60,000 nucleotides of DNA from Neocallimastix lanati (nom. inval.) (lineage: Eukaryota > Neocallimastigomycota > Neocallimastigomycetes > Neocallimastigales > Neocallimastigaceae), in contig JACVTC010000160.1 in assembly GCA_016946835.1 (NCBI GenBank), positions 35,001 to 95,000 of the forward strand. Direction: 5' to 3'. Numbering within the stretch: position 1 is the first letter of the stretch; each line of letters begins with the position of its first letter. The position numbers were made by a program, and so were the translations under genes. Of the stretch, positions 23,326-35,734 are shown one piece after another. The notes below the pieces were generated by a model. That model saw only the letters and a list, made by a program, of their open reading frames with translations. It did not search any database and had not been told where the DNA came from.

Positions 23326-26300
23326 AACAAATAAAATAAAATAAAATAAAATAAAATAAAATAAAATAAAATAAAATAAAATAAAATAAAATAAAATAAA
23401 ATAAAATAAAATAAAATAAAATAAAATAAAATAAAATAAAATAAAATAAAATAAAATAAAATAAAATAAAATAAAATAAAATAAAATAAAATAAAATAAA
23501 ATAAAATAAAATAAAATAAAATAAAATAAAATAAAATAAAATAAAATAAAATAAAAATAAAATAAAATTAAATAAAATAAAATAAAATAAAATAAAATAA
23601 AATAAAATAAAATAAAATAAAATAAAATAAAATTAAATAAATAAAATAAAATAAAATAAAATAAAATAAAATAAATAGTAGAATATTAAATATAAATTAC
23701 AGATTGAATAAAATAAAATAAAATAAAATAAAATAAAATAAAATAAAATAAAATAAAATAAAATAAATAGTAGAATATTAAATATAAATTACAGATTGAA
23801 TAAAATAAAATAAAATAAAATAAAATAAAATAAAATAAAATAAAATAAAATAAAATAAAATAAATAGTAGAATATTAAATATAAATTACAGATTGAATAA
23901 AATAAAATAAAATAAAATAAAATAAAATAAAATAAAATAAAATAAAATAAAATAAAATAAAATAAAATAAAATAAAATAAAATAAAATAAAATAAAATAA
24001 AATAAAATAAAATAAAATAAAATAAAATAAAATAAAATAAAATAAAATAAAATAAAATAAAATAAAATAAAATAAAATAAAATAAAATAAAATAAAATAA
24101 AATAAAATAAAATAAAATAAAATAAATAGTAGAATATTAAATATAAATTACAGATTGAATAAAATAAAATAAAATAAAATAAAATAAAATAAATAGTAGA
24201 ATATTAAATATAAATTACAGATTGAATAAAATAAAATAAAATAAAATAAAATAAAATAAAATAAAATAAAATAAAATAAAATAAAATAAAATAAAATAAA
24301 ATAAATAGTAGAATATTAAATATAAATTACAGATTGAATAAAATAAAATAAAATAAAATAAAATAAAATAAAATAAAATAAAATAAAATAAAATAAATAG
24401 TAGAATATTAAATATAAATTACAGATTGAATAAAATAAAATAAAATAAAATAAAATAAAATAAAATAAAATAAAATAAAATAAAATAAAATAAAATAAAA
24501 TAAAATAAAATAAAATAAAATAAAATAAAATAAAATAAAATAAAATAAAATAAAATAAAATAAAATAAAATAAAATAAAATAAAATAAAATAAAATAAAA
24601 TAAATAGTAGAATATTAAATATAAATTACAGATTGAATAAAATAAAATAAAATAAAATAAAATAAAATAAAATAAAATAAAATAAAATAAAATAAATAGT
24701 AGAATATTAAATATAAATTACAGATTGAATAAAATAAAATAAAATAAAATAAAATAAAATAAAATAAAATAAAATAAAATAAAATAAAATAAAATAAAAT
24801 AAAATAAAATAAAATAAAATAAAATAAAATAAAATAAAATAAAATAAAATAAAATAAAATAAAATAAAATAAAATAAAATAAAATAAAATAAAATAAAAT
24901 AAAATAAAATAAAATAAAATAAAATAAAATAAAATAAATAGTAGAATATTAAATATAAATTACAGATTGAATAAAATAAAATAAAATAAAATAAAATAAA
25001 ATAAAATAAAATAAAATAAAATAAAATAAATAGTAGAATATTAAATATAAATTACAGATTGAATAAAATAAAATAAAATAAAATAAAATAAAATAAAATA
25101 AAATAAAATAAAATAAAATAAAATAAATAGTAGAATATTAAATATAAATTACAGATTGAATAAAATAAAATAAAATAAAATAAAATAAAATAAAATAAAA
25201 TAAAATAAAATAAAATAAAATAAAATAAAATAAAATAAAATAAAATAAAATAAAATAAAATAAAATAAAATAAAATAAAATAAAATAAAATAAAATAAAA
25301 TAAAATAAAATAAAATAAAATAAAATAAAATAAAATAAAATAAAATAAAATAAAATAAAATAAAATAAAATAAAATAAAATAAAATAAAATAAAATAAAA
25401 TAAAATAAAATAAAATAAAATAAAATAAAATAAAATAAAATAAAATAAAATAAAATAAAATAAAATAAAATAAAATAAAATAAAATAAAATAAAATAAAA
25501 TAAATAGTAGAATATTAAATATAAATTACAGATTGAATAAAATAAAATAAAATAAAATAAAATAAAATAAAATAAAATAAAATAAAATAAAATAAAATAA
25601 AATAAAATAAAATAAATAGTAGAATATTAAATATAAATTACAGATTGAATAAAATAAAATAAAATAAAATAAAATAAAATAAAATAAAATAAAATAAAAT
25701 AAAATAAAATAAAATAAAATAAATAGTAGAATATTAAATATAAATTACAGATTGAATAAAATAAAATAAAATAAAATAAAATAAAATAAAATAAAATAAA
25801 ATAAAATAAAATAAATAGTAGAATATTAAATATAAATTACAGATTGAATAAAATAAAATAAAATAAAATAAAATAAAATAAAATAAAATAAAATAAAATA
25901 AAATAAAATAAAATAAAATAAAATAAAATAAAATAAAATAAAATAAAATAAAATAAAATAAAATAAAATAAAATAAAATAAAATAAAATAAAATAAAATA
26001 AAATAAAATAAAATAAAATAAAATAAAATAAAATAAAATAAAATAAAATAAAATAAATAGTAGAATATTAAATATAAATTACAGATTGAATAAAATAAAA
26101 TAAAATAAAATAAAATAAAATAAAATAAAATAAAATAAAATAAAATAAATAGTAGAATATTAAATATAAATTACAGATTGAATAAAATAAAATAAAATAA
26201 AATAAAATAAAATAAAATAAAATAAAATAAAATAAAATAAAATAAAATAAAATAAAATAAAATAAAATAAAATAAAATAAAATAAAATAAAATAAAATAA

Positions 26301-28951
26301 AATAAAATAAAATAAAATAAAATAAAATAAAATAAAATAAAATAAAATAAAATAAAATAAAATAAAATAAAATAAAATAAAATAAAATAAATAGTAGAAT
26401 ATTAAATATAAATTACAGATTGAATAAAATAAAATAAAATAAAATAAAATAAAATAAAATAAAATAAAATAAAATAAAATAAATAGTAGAATATTAAATA
26501 TAAATTACAGATTGAATAAAATAAAATAAAATAAAATAAAATAAAATAAAATAAAATAAAATAAAATAAAATAAATAAATAGTAGAATATTAAATATAAA
26601 TTACAGATTGAATAAAATAAATAAATAAAATAAAATAAAATAAAATAAATAAATAAAATAAAATAAAATAAAATAAAATAAAATAAAATAAAATAAAATA
26701 AAATAAAATAAAATAAAATAAAATAAAATAAAATAAAATAAAATAAAATAAAATAAAATAAAATAAAATAAAATAAAATAAAATAAAATAAAATAAAATA
26801 AAATAAAATAAAATAAAATAAAATAAAATAAAATAAAATAAAATAAAATAAAATAAAATAAAATAAAATAAAATAAAATAAATAAAATAAAATAAAATAA
26901 AATAAAATAAAATAAAATAAAATAAAATAAAATAAAATAAAATAAAATAAAATAAAATAAAATAAAATAAAATAAAATAAAATAAAATAAATAGTAGAAT
27001 ATTAAATATAAATTACAGATTGAATAAAATAAAATAAAATAAAATAAAATAAAATAAAATAAAATAAAATAAAATAAAATAAAATAAAATAAAATAAATA
27101 GTAGAATATTAAATATAAATTACAGATTGAATAAAATAAAATAAAATAAAATAAAATAAAATAAAATAAAATAAAATAAAATAAAATAAAATAAAATAAA
27201 ATAAAATAAATAGTAGAATATTAAATATAAATTACAGATTGAATAAAATAAAATAAAATAAAATAAAATAAAATAAAATAAAATAAAATAAAATAAAATA
27301 AATAGTAGAATATTAAATATAAATTACAGATTGAATAAAATAAAATAAAATAAAATAAAATAAAATAAAATAAAATAAAATAAAATAAAATAAAATAAAA
27401 TAAAATAAAATAAAATAAAATAAAATAAAATAAAATAAAATAAAATAAAATAAAATAAAATAAAATAAAATAAAATAAAATAAAATAAAATAAAATAAAA
27501 TAAAATAAAATAAAATAAATAGTAGAATATTAAATATAAATTACAGATTGAATAAAATAAAATAAAATAAAATAAAATAAAATAAAATAAAATAAAATAA
27601 AATAAAATAAATAGTAGAATATTAAATATAAATTACAGATTGAATAAAATAAAATAAAATAAAATAAAATAAAATAAAATAAAATAAAATAAAATAAAAT
27701 AAAATAAATAGTAGAATATTAAATATAAATTACAGATTGAATAAAATAAAATAAAATAAAATAAAATAAAATAAAATAAAATAAAATAAAATAAAATAAA
27801 ATAAAATAAAATAAAATAAAATAAAATAAAATAAAATAAAATAAAATAAAATAAAATAAAATAAAATAAAATAAAATAAAATAAAATAAAATAAAATAAA
27901 ATAAAATAAAATAAAATAAAATAAAATAAAATAAAATAAAATAAAATAAAATAAAATAAAATAAAATAAAATAAAATAAAATAAAATAAAATAAAATAAA
28001 ATAAAATAAAATAAAATAAAATAAAATAAAATAAAATAAAATAAAATAAAATAAATAGTAGAATATTAAATATAAATTACAGATTGAATAAAATAAAATA
28101 AAATAAAATAAAATAAAATAAAATAAAATAAAATAAAATAAAATAAATAGTAGAATATTAAATATAAATTACAGATTGAATAAAATAAAATAAAATAAAA
28201 TAAAATAAAATAAAATAAAATAAAATAAAATAAAATAAAATAAATAGTAGAATATTAAATATAAATTACAGATTGAATAAAATAAAATAAAATAAAATAA
28301 AATAAAATAAAATAAAATAAAATAAAATAAAATAAAATAAAATAAAATAAAATAAAATAAAATAAAATAAAATAAAATAAAATAAAATAAAATAAAATAA
28401 AATAAAATAAAATAAAATAAAATAAAATAAAATAAAATAAAATAAAATAAAATAAAATAAAATAAAATAAAATAAAATAAAATAAAATAAAATAAAATAA
28501 AATAAAATAAAATAAAATAAAATAAAATAAAATAAAATAAAATAAAATAAAATAAAATAAAATAAAATAAAATAAAATAAAATAAAATAAAATAAAATAA
28601 AATAAAATAAATAGTAGAATATTAAATATAAATTACAGATTGAATAAAATAAAATAAAATAAAATAAAATAAAATAAAATAAAATAAAATAAAATAAAAT
28701 AAAATAAAATAAATAGTAGAATATTAAATATAAATTACAGATTGAATAAAATAAAATAAAATAAAATAAAATAAAATAAAATAAAATAAAATAAAATAAA
28801 ATAAATAGTAGAATATTAAATATAAATTACAGATTGAATAAAATAAAATAAAATAAAATAAAATAAAATAAAATAAAATAAAATAAAATAAAATAAAATA
28901 AAATAAAATAAAATAAAATAAAACAAAAAAAAAAAATAAAATAAAATAAAA
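23326..28951. repeat. 5.6-kb (TAAAA)n satellite with 34 interspersed 33-bp units
   Basis: Almost pure AAAAT pentamers interrupted by 34 copies of one 33-bp unit (starts TAGTAGAATATT, ends ACAGATTGAA). Unit starts: 23676, 23768, 23865, 24127, 24194, 24306, 24398, 24605, 24697, 24939, 25031, 25128, 25505, 25617, 25724, 25816, 26058, 26150, 26392, 26484, 26580, 26992, 27099, 27211, 27303, 27520, 27612, 27709, 28056, 28148, 28245, 28612, 28714 and 28806. Spacings are 92-112 within clusters of 2-4 units and 207-412 between clusters (one of 67). All but one (96) equal 37+5n. No unit lies in the first 350 bp. A few TAAATAAA and ATTAAAT variants occur near 23562-23640 and 26575-26655. Confidence 0.97.
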
Positions 28952-29659
28952 ATTATTATTTTATTTTATATAATTAAATATCTTAATATATATATGTTTT
29001 TTCCTTTAATCAATTTTTATAGTGCATATATTTCTATGCATGCTATCATTTTGTCATTTTGCTTTAAAAAAAAAAAGTTAAAGAAGCTTAAAATCTTTAA
29101 TATTTATGATATTTAAAATATTTTAAATTTAATTCAAACTTTTAAAAAAAAATAGTAATTACATTGTTATTAATATTACCAATATAAGTAATATTGTTAT
29201 GAATATTTAATATTACATAGAAAATAAGGATTATAACGAGAAAGAAGTAATGAAAAAAAACAAAAAGCAATATGTTATTCATTATTATTATTATTATTAT
29301 TATTATTTATTTATTTTTTTTTTTAATTGTACAAATTTAGGAATAGATTTTTAAAGAAGATTGCCATTATAATAAAATAATGAATACATATTCATCATGT
29401 ACATATAATACAAATTTAGATTACAATATATTCTTAATAAATATATACATTTATATATTTAATTTTTTCAAAAAAAATATATTTTAATATATTTATGTAA
29501 AGAATACTTTCTTTTTAAAATAAAGTATAATTATTAGGATTAATGAGCGGAATAAAAATTTTTTTATCTGAATTTCTATTAATAATGAACTTATTTTCTT
29601 TATGTAATAATTATTACTCAACCTTTGATATTATTTAATTAAATAAAAAAATTAAAAGA
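28952..29659. other. A/T-rich stretch, nothing recognised
   Basis: No gene. A short ATT microsatellite lies at about 29280-29306. Confidence 0.6.
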
Positions 29660-30684
<1,025 letters not shown>

Positions 30685-30992
30685 AGGGTATTTCGCCAAT
30701 TTTTTTGAAAGCATGTGGCGTATTAAAAAAATGTGGCATTTCACCAAATTGAAAATAATTAAATAAATAAATAAATTAATAAATAAAATTAAATATTATT
30801 AATATCGCATAAAAACTATTTTAAAAAAAATATATTTTGAATTAATATTTATTTATTTATTCATTTATTTATATCAATACTCTACTTGTCGAAATGCAAC
30901 CTGGCGAAAAGCAACTTGGGGAAAAGCAACATTTTAATACTACGCCACTTGGCGAAATGCAACCTGTCGAAACGCAATTTGGGGAAATGCAA
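30685..30992. mobile_element. MITE-like element interrupted by a copia insertion
   Basis: Near-identical in sequence and order to 13530-13840: TATTTCGCCAATTTTTTTGA, ATGTGGCGTATT, ATGTGGCATTTC, the AAATAAATAAA centre, then GGCGAAATGCAACCTG and GGGGAAATGCAA. It stops at 30992, where a copia-type LTR begins. The missing end, CTCTCCC, follows the target duplication at 33785-33796. Only one left-hand GCATTTCGCC unit is kept, against four in the 13.5-kb copy. Confidence 0.8.
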
Positions 30993-31210
30993 TGTTAGAT
31001 TTTCAAACTAAAATTCCTTTCATCAAAATACAAAATTCATTTTTTCGTACGAAATATAAAAATTTCTATTACATATTTCCGAATCTTATTTTATATTATT
31101 TTATTTTAATTAGATAGTTATTAGTTAAATTAATTTAGCCTTTAAAATATAATATTAAATTATTAAAAAGCCCTTTTCCAATAAAAGAAAACAAACAGAA
31201 GGTGTTATAA

Positions 31211-31265
<55 letters not shown>

Positions 31266-31588
31266 ATTAATACTCATTTAGTAATAATTAAAAAAAAAAA
31301 AAAAAAAAAATTTTATATAAATACGATAAAATTAATATTTTTTATTTGAGTGAAGAGAAAGATTTTTTTAAAAAGAAGTTTAAAAGGAATTTTATTTTAA
31401 ATATAACGAGAAGAAGTTATATTTACAAAAGGTGTTTTAATAAATAAAAGTAAACAAAAAAGAAAAATTTTTTCATTTTATTACAAATTATTTTATTATT
31501 TTAATAAATAATAAATTTTATAATAAATAAGGTTTATATTAAAAATTTTTGTACATTATTGAGTGTTAATAGTCGAGCTTATCTAAAA
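30993..31588 (+). repeat. 5' LTR, type A
   Basis: 596 bp from TGTTAGATTTTCAAAC to GAGCTTATCTAAAA. The ends form imperfect inverted repeats (TGTTAGA/TCTAAAA). It contains a TAA tract followed by one copy of the unit TTAATTAATACTCATTTAGT. It is otherwise almost the same as 33042-33784. Confidence 0.9.
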
Positions 31589-31604
31589 GATTAAGAGTCT
31601 CAGA
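31589..31604 (+). promoter_or_regulatory. Primer binding site, tRNA-Lys(CUU) anticodon arm
   Basis: GATTAAGAGTCTCAG directly follows the LTR. Its complement, CTGAGACTCTTAATC, matches the anticodon stem-loop of eukaryotic tRNA-Lys-CUU (anticodon CTT inside ACTCTTAATC), not a tRNA 3' end. This implies priming by an internally cleaved half-tRNA, as known for Drosophila copia with initiator tRNA-Met. Confidence 0.7.
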
Positions 31605-31935
31605 TGACTCATCATTTAATACTAGTAAAAATGGTCGTCACTACTTTTCGGGAAATAACTACTGTGACTGGAAGGATTTTGTTTTAAGGAATAACTAATC
31701 TGATTAAGAAAAAGGCATGGAAGAATCGGTTCGTCTCGCATAGAAATTATTGGATTATGGATGTTATTTATTTTAGTATTTATGGTGCACGAATAGGCGA
31801 TTAACATGTTTTATTGGGACTTTTTCTAGCAAACTGAAGTTAAAACTGAACAAATTTGGATGTTATAATATGTTAGGACTGGATAAGGAAAACTATCTCT
31901 CCTTAATTTATTATTATTTTATTTTGAGGGGGGAG
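31605..31935 (+). pseudogene. Decayed copia gag start and 3' internal end
   Basis: One frame reads NTSKNGRHYFSGNNYCDWKD and FVLRNN before stops, resembling the N-NNY-x-W-K block at the start of copia-type Gag. After several stops the segment reaches TTTTGAGGGGGGAG, a polypurine tract, at about 31924-31935. It looks like a drastically deleted internal region bounded by a primer site and a polypurine tract. Confidence 0.55.
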
Positions 31936-32193
31936 TGTTAGATTTTTAACAAAATAAAACAATTATTTTTAACCAATTATTTTATAATGTTTTGAATCAT
32001 AAAAATTTTTGTAGTAAATTATTTTAAATTTGATATAAATGTACTATTAGAATATTTTTTTAAAAGGCTACGGCCATTAATATAGGTAAATAAAGTTTAT
32101 AAAAAACAAGAAAAGTTTTATAAATTTATTTATTGTGTATTACTGTGTTAAGTGTTGTACGAATTGAGCATTAATAGCAGGGCTTTTCTAAAA
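31936..32193 (+). repeat. LTR, type B (inside the composite element)
   Basis: 258 bp, starting TGTTAGATTTTTAAC and ending TAGCAGGGCTTTTCTAAAA. It is preceded by a polypurine tract and followed by the same primer site as LTR A (32194-32208). The interior is unlike LTR A; only the outer ends agree. Confidence 0.75.
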
Positions 32194-32213
32194 GATTAAG
32201 AGTCTCAGCTGTA

Positions 32214-32267
<54 letters not shown>

Positions 32268-32334
32268 TATAATAATCATAAAACAAAACAAATCTAATAA
32301 AAGGGATATTTTATCATTACAATTAAATATAAAA

Positions 32335-32568
32335 ATGGAAAGAGTAATCTTAAACAAAAATAATTATAAAATATGGAGTAAAATTGTAATGGGAGAATTA
32401 GAGGATGCTAGTCTCGTACATACTATATTGCCACATGTAGATACTAATAACACTGAGAAAACAGGAGAAGAAACTATCGAGACCGACTCTATTCGTCCAA
32501 AAGATGACTCCAAAGCCAGGAGAATCATCTACAAACACCTAAGTGAAGAGACTTGGACCAAAGGATGA
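32335..32568 (+). pseudogene. copia gag N-terminal fragment
   Basis: 77 codons, starting MERVILNKNNYKIWSKIVMG and ELEDASL. The NNY-x-x-W block is the usual start of copia-type Gag. After about 66 residues the frame ends where an internal deletion joins gag to the RNase H frame (overlap 32543-32568, different frame). The CCHC knuckle is missing. Confidence 0.75.
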
Positions 32569-32992
32569 AAATGATGACGCTAAATCAACTACCGGATACA
32601 TTATATATTTTGGAAGTGCTCCAATATGTTGGAAATCAAAGAAGCAAAAGTTTACTGCTAGAAGTACAACCGAAGCTGAATTTAATGCAACAGCGGATCT
32701 TATCGAAAAGGTCATCTGGTTAAATAATCTAAATAAAGAAATAGAAGGTAGAGTTCTATTATTTCACATCTATTCTGATAACATTAGTAACATAAAAATA
32801 CTTACTAATGAAAAAAGAACAAATTCCTCTAGACATTTTGATATTGATTATTCGTTTGTCATGGACTATATAAAAGAAGACTTTATTAATATTTCCTATA
32901 TTAACTCTAATAATATGCTTGCTGGTATTCTTACTAAAAAAATTACAAAAGACTCTTTTAATTATTTTATTGACAATACCTTTTATTATTAA
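32543..32992 (+). pseudogene. copia RNase H C-terminal fragment
   Basis: The frame reads DDAKSTTGYIIYFGSAPICW, KSKKQKFTARSTTEAEFNA and then SDN, the hallmark order of copia-type RNase H (KST-x-GY, W-x-SKKQ, STTEAE-Y/F). It runs to the normal end of pol, only about 37 bp before the polypurine tract. Reverse transcriptase and the N-terminal part of RNase H are gone. It has no start codon of its own that makes biological sense. Confidence 0.85.
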
Positions 32993-33028
32993 TTATTTTA
33001 TTTTATATTTTGCTTAAAGAAATTTTAC

Positions 33029-33041
33029 TTTGAGGGGGGAG
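33029..33041 (+). promoter_or_regulatory. Polypurine tract
   Basis: TTTGAGGGGGGAG directly before the 3' LTR. It primes plus-strand synthesis in LTR elements. The same tract precedes LTR B at 31924-31935. Confidence 0.8.
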
Positions 33042-33468
33042 TGTTAGATTTTCAAACTAAAATTCCTTTCATCAAAATACAAAATTCATTTTTTCGTACG
33101 AAATATAAAAATTTCTATTACATATTTCCGAATCTTATTTTATATTATTTTATTTTAATTAGATAGTTATTAGTTAAATTAATTTAGCCTTTAAAATATA
33201 ATATTAAATTATTAAAAAGCCCTTTTCCAATAAAAGAAAACAAACAGAAGGTGTTATAAAATAATAATAATAATAATAAAAAAAAAAAAAAAAAAAAAAA
33301 ATTAATTAATACTCATTTAGTAATAATTAAAAAAAAAAAAAAAAAAAAATTAATTAATACTCATTTAGTAATAATTAAAAAAAAAAAAAAAAAAATTAAT
33401 TAATACTCATTTAGTAATAATTAAAAAAAAAAAAAAAAAAAAAAATTAATTAATACTCATTTAGTAAT

Positions 33469-33508
<40 letters not shown>

Positions 33509-33784
33509 ATATAAATACGATAAAATTAATATTTTTTATTTGAGTGAAGAGAAAGATTTTTTTTAAAAAGAAGTTTAAAAGGAATTTTATTTTAAATATA
33601 ACGAGAAGAAGTTATATTTACAAAAGGTGTTTTAATAAATAAAAGTAAACAAAAAAGAAAAATTTTTTCATTTTATTACAAATTATTTTATTATTTTAAT
33701 AAATAATAAATTTTATAATAAATAAGGTTTATATTAAAAATTTTTTGTACATTATTGAGTGTTAATAGTCGAGCTTATCTAAAA
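33042..33784 (+). repeat. 3' LTR, type A, with expanded minisatellite
   Basis: 743 bp. It differs from the 5' LTR mainly by four tandem copies (about 33296-33505) of the TTAATTAATACTCATTTAGT and AATAATTAAAAA unit instead of one, a shorter TAA tract, and one-base differences in T-runs. Confidence 0.9.
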
Positions 33785-33799
33785 TGCAACTCTCCCATA

Positions 33800-34049
33800 T
33801 TAAAATAATACGCCTACATTAAACGAATGTAAATTTTTTATATAAATAAAATAAATTACTTTAAAATATCAAAATTAAGAATAGATAATAATTATTAAAT
33901 TATTAAATAAATGTATTTTTTCTTGATTTTTACCACGTAATATATATATTTTAATATTTAATGCATTTATTATTTCACATTCACTTTTATTATTGATTAT
34001 ATTTATATTTGTATAATAAATTATTTCTAAAATTTTACACTTTATTTTT
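33800..34049. other. A/T-rich spacer
   Basis: Starts with AATAATACGCCTACATTAAA after the MITE remnant. Nothing else recognised. Confidence 0.5.
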
Positions 34050-35700
34050 ATATTTTTTATCTGATCTGCTTTATTATTTTTTAATTATATTTATTTGAGT
34101 TCCACTTTGGTATTTAATGTCGATATGTTTTGATCTTAAATTTATTGTATTATTTTTAACATTATATATTGCTGCTTGATAATCTATATAGAGTTTTATA
34201 CATTCTCTTCTTCATTTTGTTCCTTCAAAAAAAGTTTTTATAACATAAAACTTGCTTTGTGCAATTACATTATCTTTAATATTCGGTCTTTGCTGTTGAA
34301 GTAGCCCCGCATTCTTAAAGCTTTGTACCAATTAGTTGGGCTGGAATCCATAAACTAAATAAATCTTGTAATAGACCTTCATGCTTCTTTATCGTTATCG
34401 TAATCAGAGTCAACATAAGTTCTTAAACATTTTTCTCTATTAAATATAATTCTATAATATTTTGATTCTTTTAAATATCTAGAAATTTGTATTACATTTT
34501 TTCAATATTCTAACTTAGATTTCTTACAATGCTGAGCTACTATATTCCGGGAAAACATATTATTTGGTCATGTACAAATTGCAAGATATATTAAGCTTCC
34601 TTCATTGGATCTATAAATCATTGGATAAAGTAATTCTATATTATCATTTTTTATGATAAGTTTCTTTCAGTAGTTCTTATCTCTTTACAATCTTTCAATC
34701 CAAAATTTTCGAGTATATCTTTCAGATATCTTTTTTGATATAAAAGATAATCATTATAAATCTTTTCTATTTTTATGCCTATATTAAAATTTGCATCGTT
34801 AATACTAATTACGAAATATTTTTCTTTGATTTGTCTTATTGTTTTTAATAATGTCATTATCTGGACCTGCAATTTATAAATTATCTATATATACTTCTAT
34901 GATACATAAAAAATTCATTATCTTTTTTCTTGATAAAAGTACATGATTCGGTAATTAATTCATATATTCCGAAGTGCTTTCATGTATTACTTATAATATT
35001 ATTCCATTCTATTGATGCCTGCTTTAATCCATATAAGGCTTTTTTTTTTTTTTTAATTTAAAATAACCCCTTCAAAAATTTGGATTGTCTTCAGGCATTT
35101 TCATATAAATATCTTCCTTCAAATCAGTATATAGATAGGCTGCTTTTATATCCATTTGATAAACATTAAAATCATTCTCTCCAGCAATAGATATTATTAT
35201 TTTTAAAGAATTTTGCTTTAATGTTAGAGAAAAAGTTTCTTTATATTATTTTCATAATTCTAGAGTATTGTTCCTTGCTACTAGTCTTGCTTTGTATTTA
35301 TCAATTTTTTTTCTTTACTATTTTTCTTAATTTTATAAACCCTTCTGGAATCGATTACCTTAGCTTCGTTAGGAATTTTTTCAGTCTTTTTGAATACTTT
35401 CCTTTCTTTCACGTTGTTTGGTATATTTTCCATAGCATTTATCTATTTATCTTTGTTCCTTCTTTTAATTATTTCTTCTAGGTTATTCATTAGTATTCTT
35501 TAATTGTCTTTAATATTTTCTTTTTCAATCTCTCCATTTTCAATTCTTTTAATTTTTGATATATAATCATAATTATCAGGCTGGTCTTCAAGAAGTTCCA
35601 TAACTCTTTTAATGTAAACTTTTATTTATTTATATCAATGATTCTGTATCCTGTGGAATTTTTATCATAACTAAGAAAAATTCCTTTTCTTGAACTACAT
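34050..35700 (-). pseudogene. copia reverse transcriptase and RNase H, decayed
   Basis: Minus-strand broken frames give YKARLVAR, ETFSLTLKQNSLKIII, YQMDIKAAYLYTDLKEDIYM, KKALYGLKQASIEWN, then FNIGIKIEKIYNDYLLYQKR and YLKDILENFGLKDCKE. These are followed by an RNase H piece, YVDSDYDNDKEAWRSITRFI. The order is that of copia-type RT-RNase H. The catalytic YVDD box (near 34870-34900) reads YIDN, so the active site is lost besides many stops. Confidence 0.75.
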
Positions 35701-35734
35701 CTTTAAAATTTTTTGAGTTGACCTCATTATAGTT

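Larger units (their letters stand above)
30993..33784 (+). mobile_element. Ty1/copia-type LTR element, recent, deleted and composite
   Basis: Bounded by near-identical type A LTRs (30993-31588 and 33042-33784, both TGTTAGATT...TCTAAAA) and flanked by TGCAA duplications (30988-30992, 33785-33789). In order: LTR A, primer site, decayed gag piece, polypurine tract, an unrelated type B LTR (31936-32193), a second identical primer site, a gag N-terminus (32335-32568), an RNase H end (32543-32992), polypurine tract (33029-33041), and LTR A. Protease, integrase and reverse transcriptase are absent, so it can only move with enzymes from elsewhere. Near-identity of the outer LTRs, except for repeat-length changes, argues for a young insertion. 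Confidence 0.9.

Noticed and set aside
23676-28840. Regularly spaced identical 33-bp units that could be called a CRISPR array
   Set aside because: The spacers are all pure TAAAA pentamers of varying length with no unique content, no cas genes are present, and the context is eukaryotic. It is a composite satellite.
31622-31807. Minus-strand ORF in the composite copia element
   Set aside because: Antisense to the gag remnant; no domain.
35221-35481. 86-codon hydrophobic plus-strand ORF
   Set aside because: Antisense shadow of the decayed minus-strand copia reverse transcriptase.
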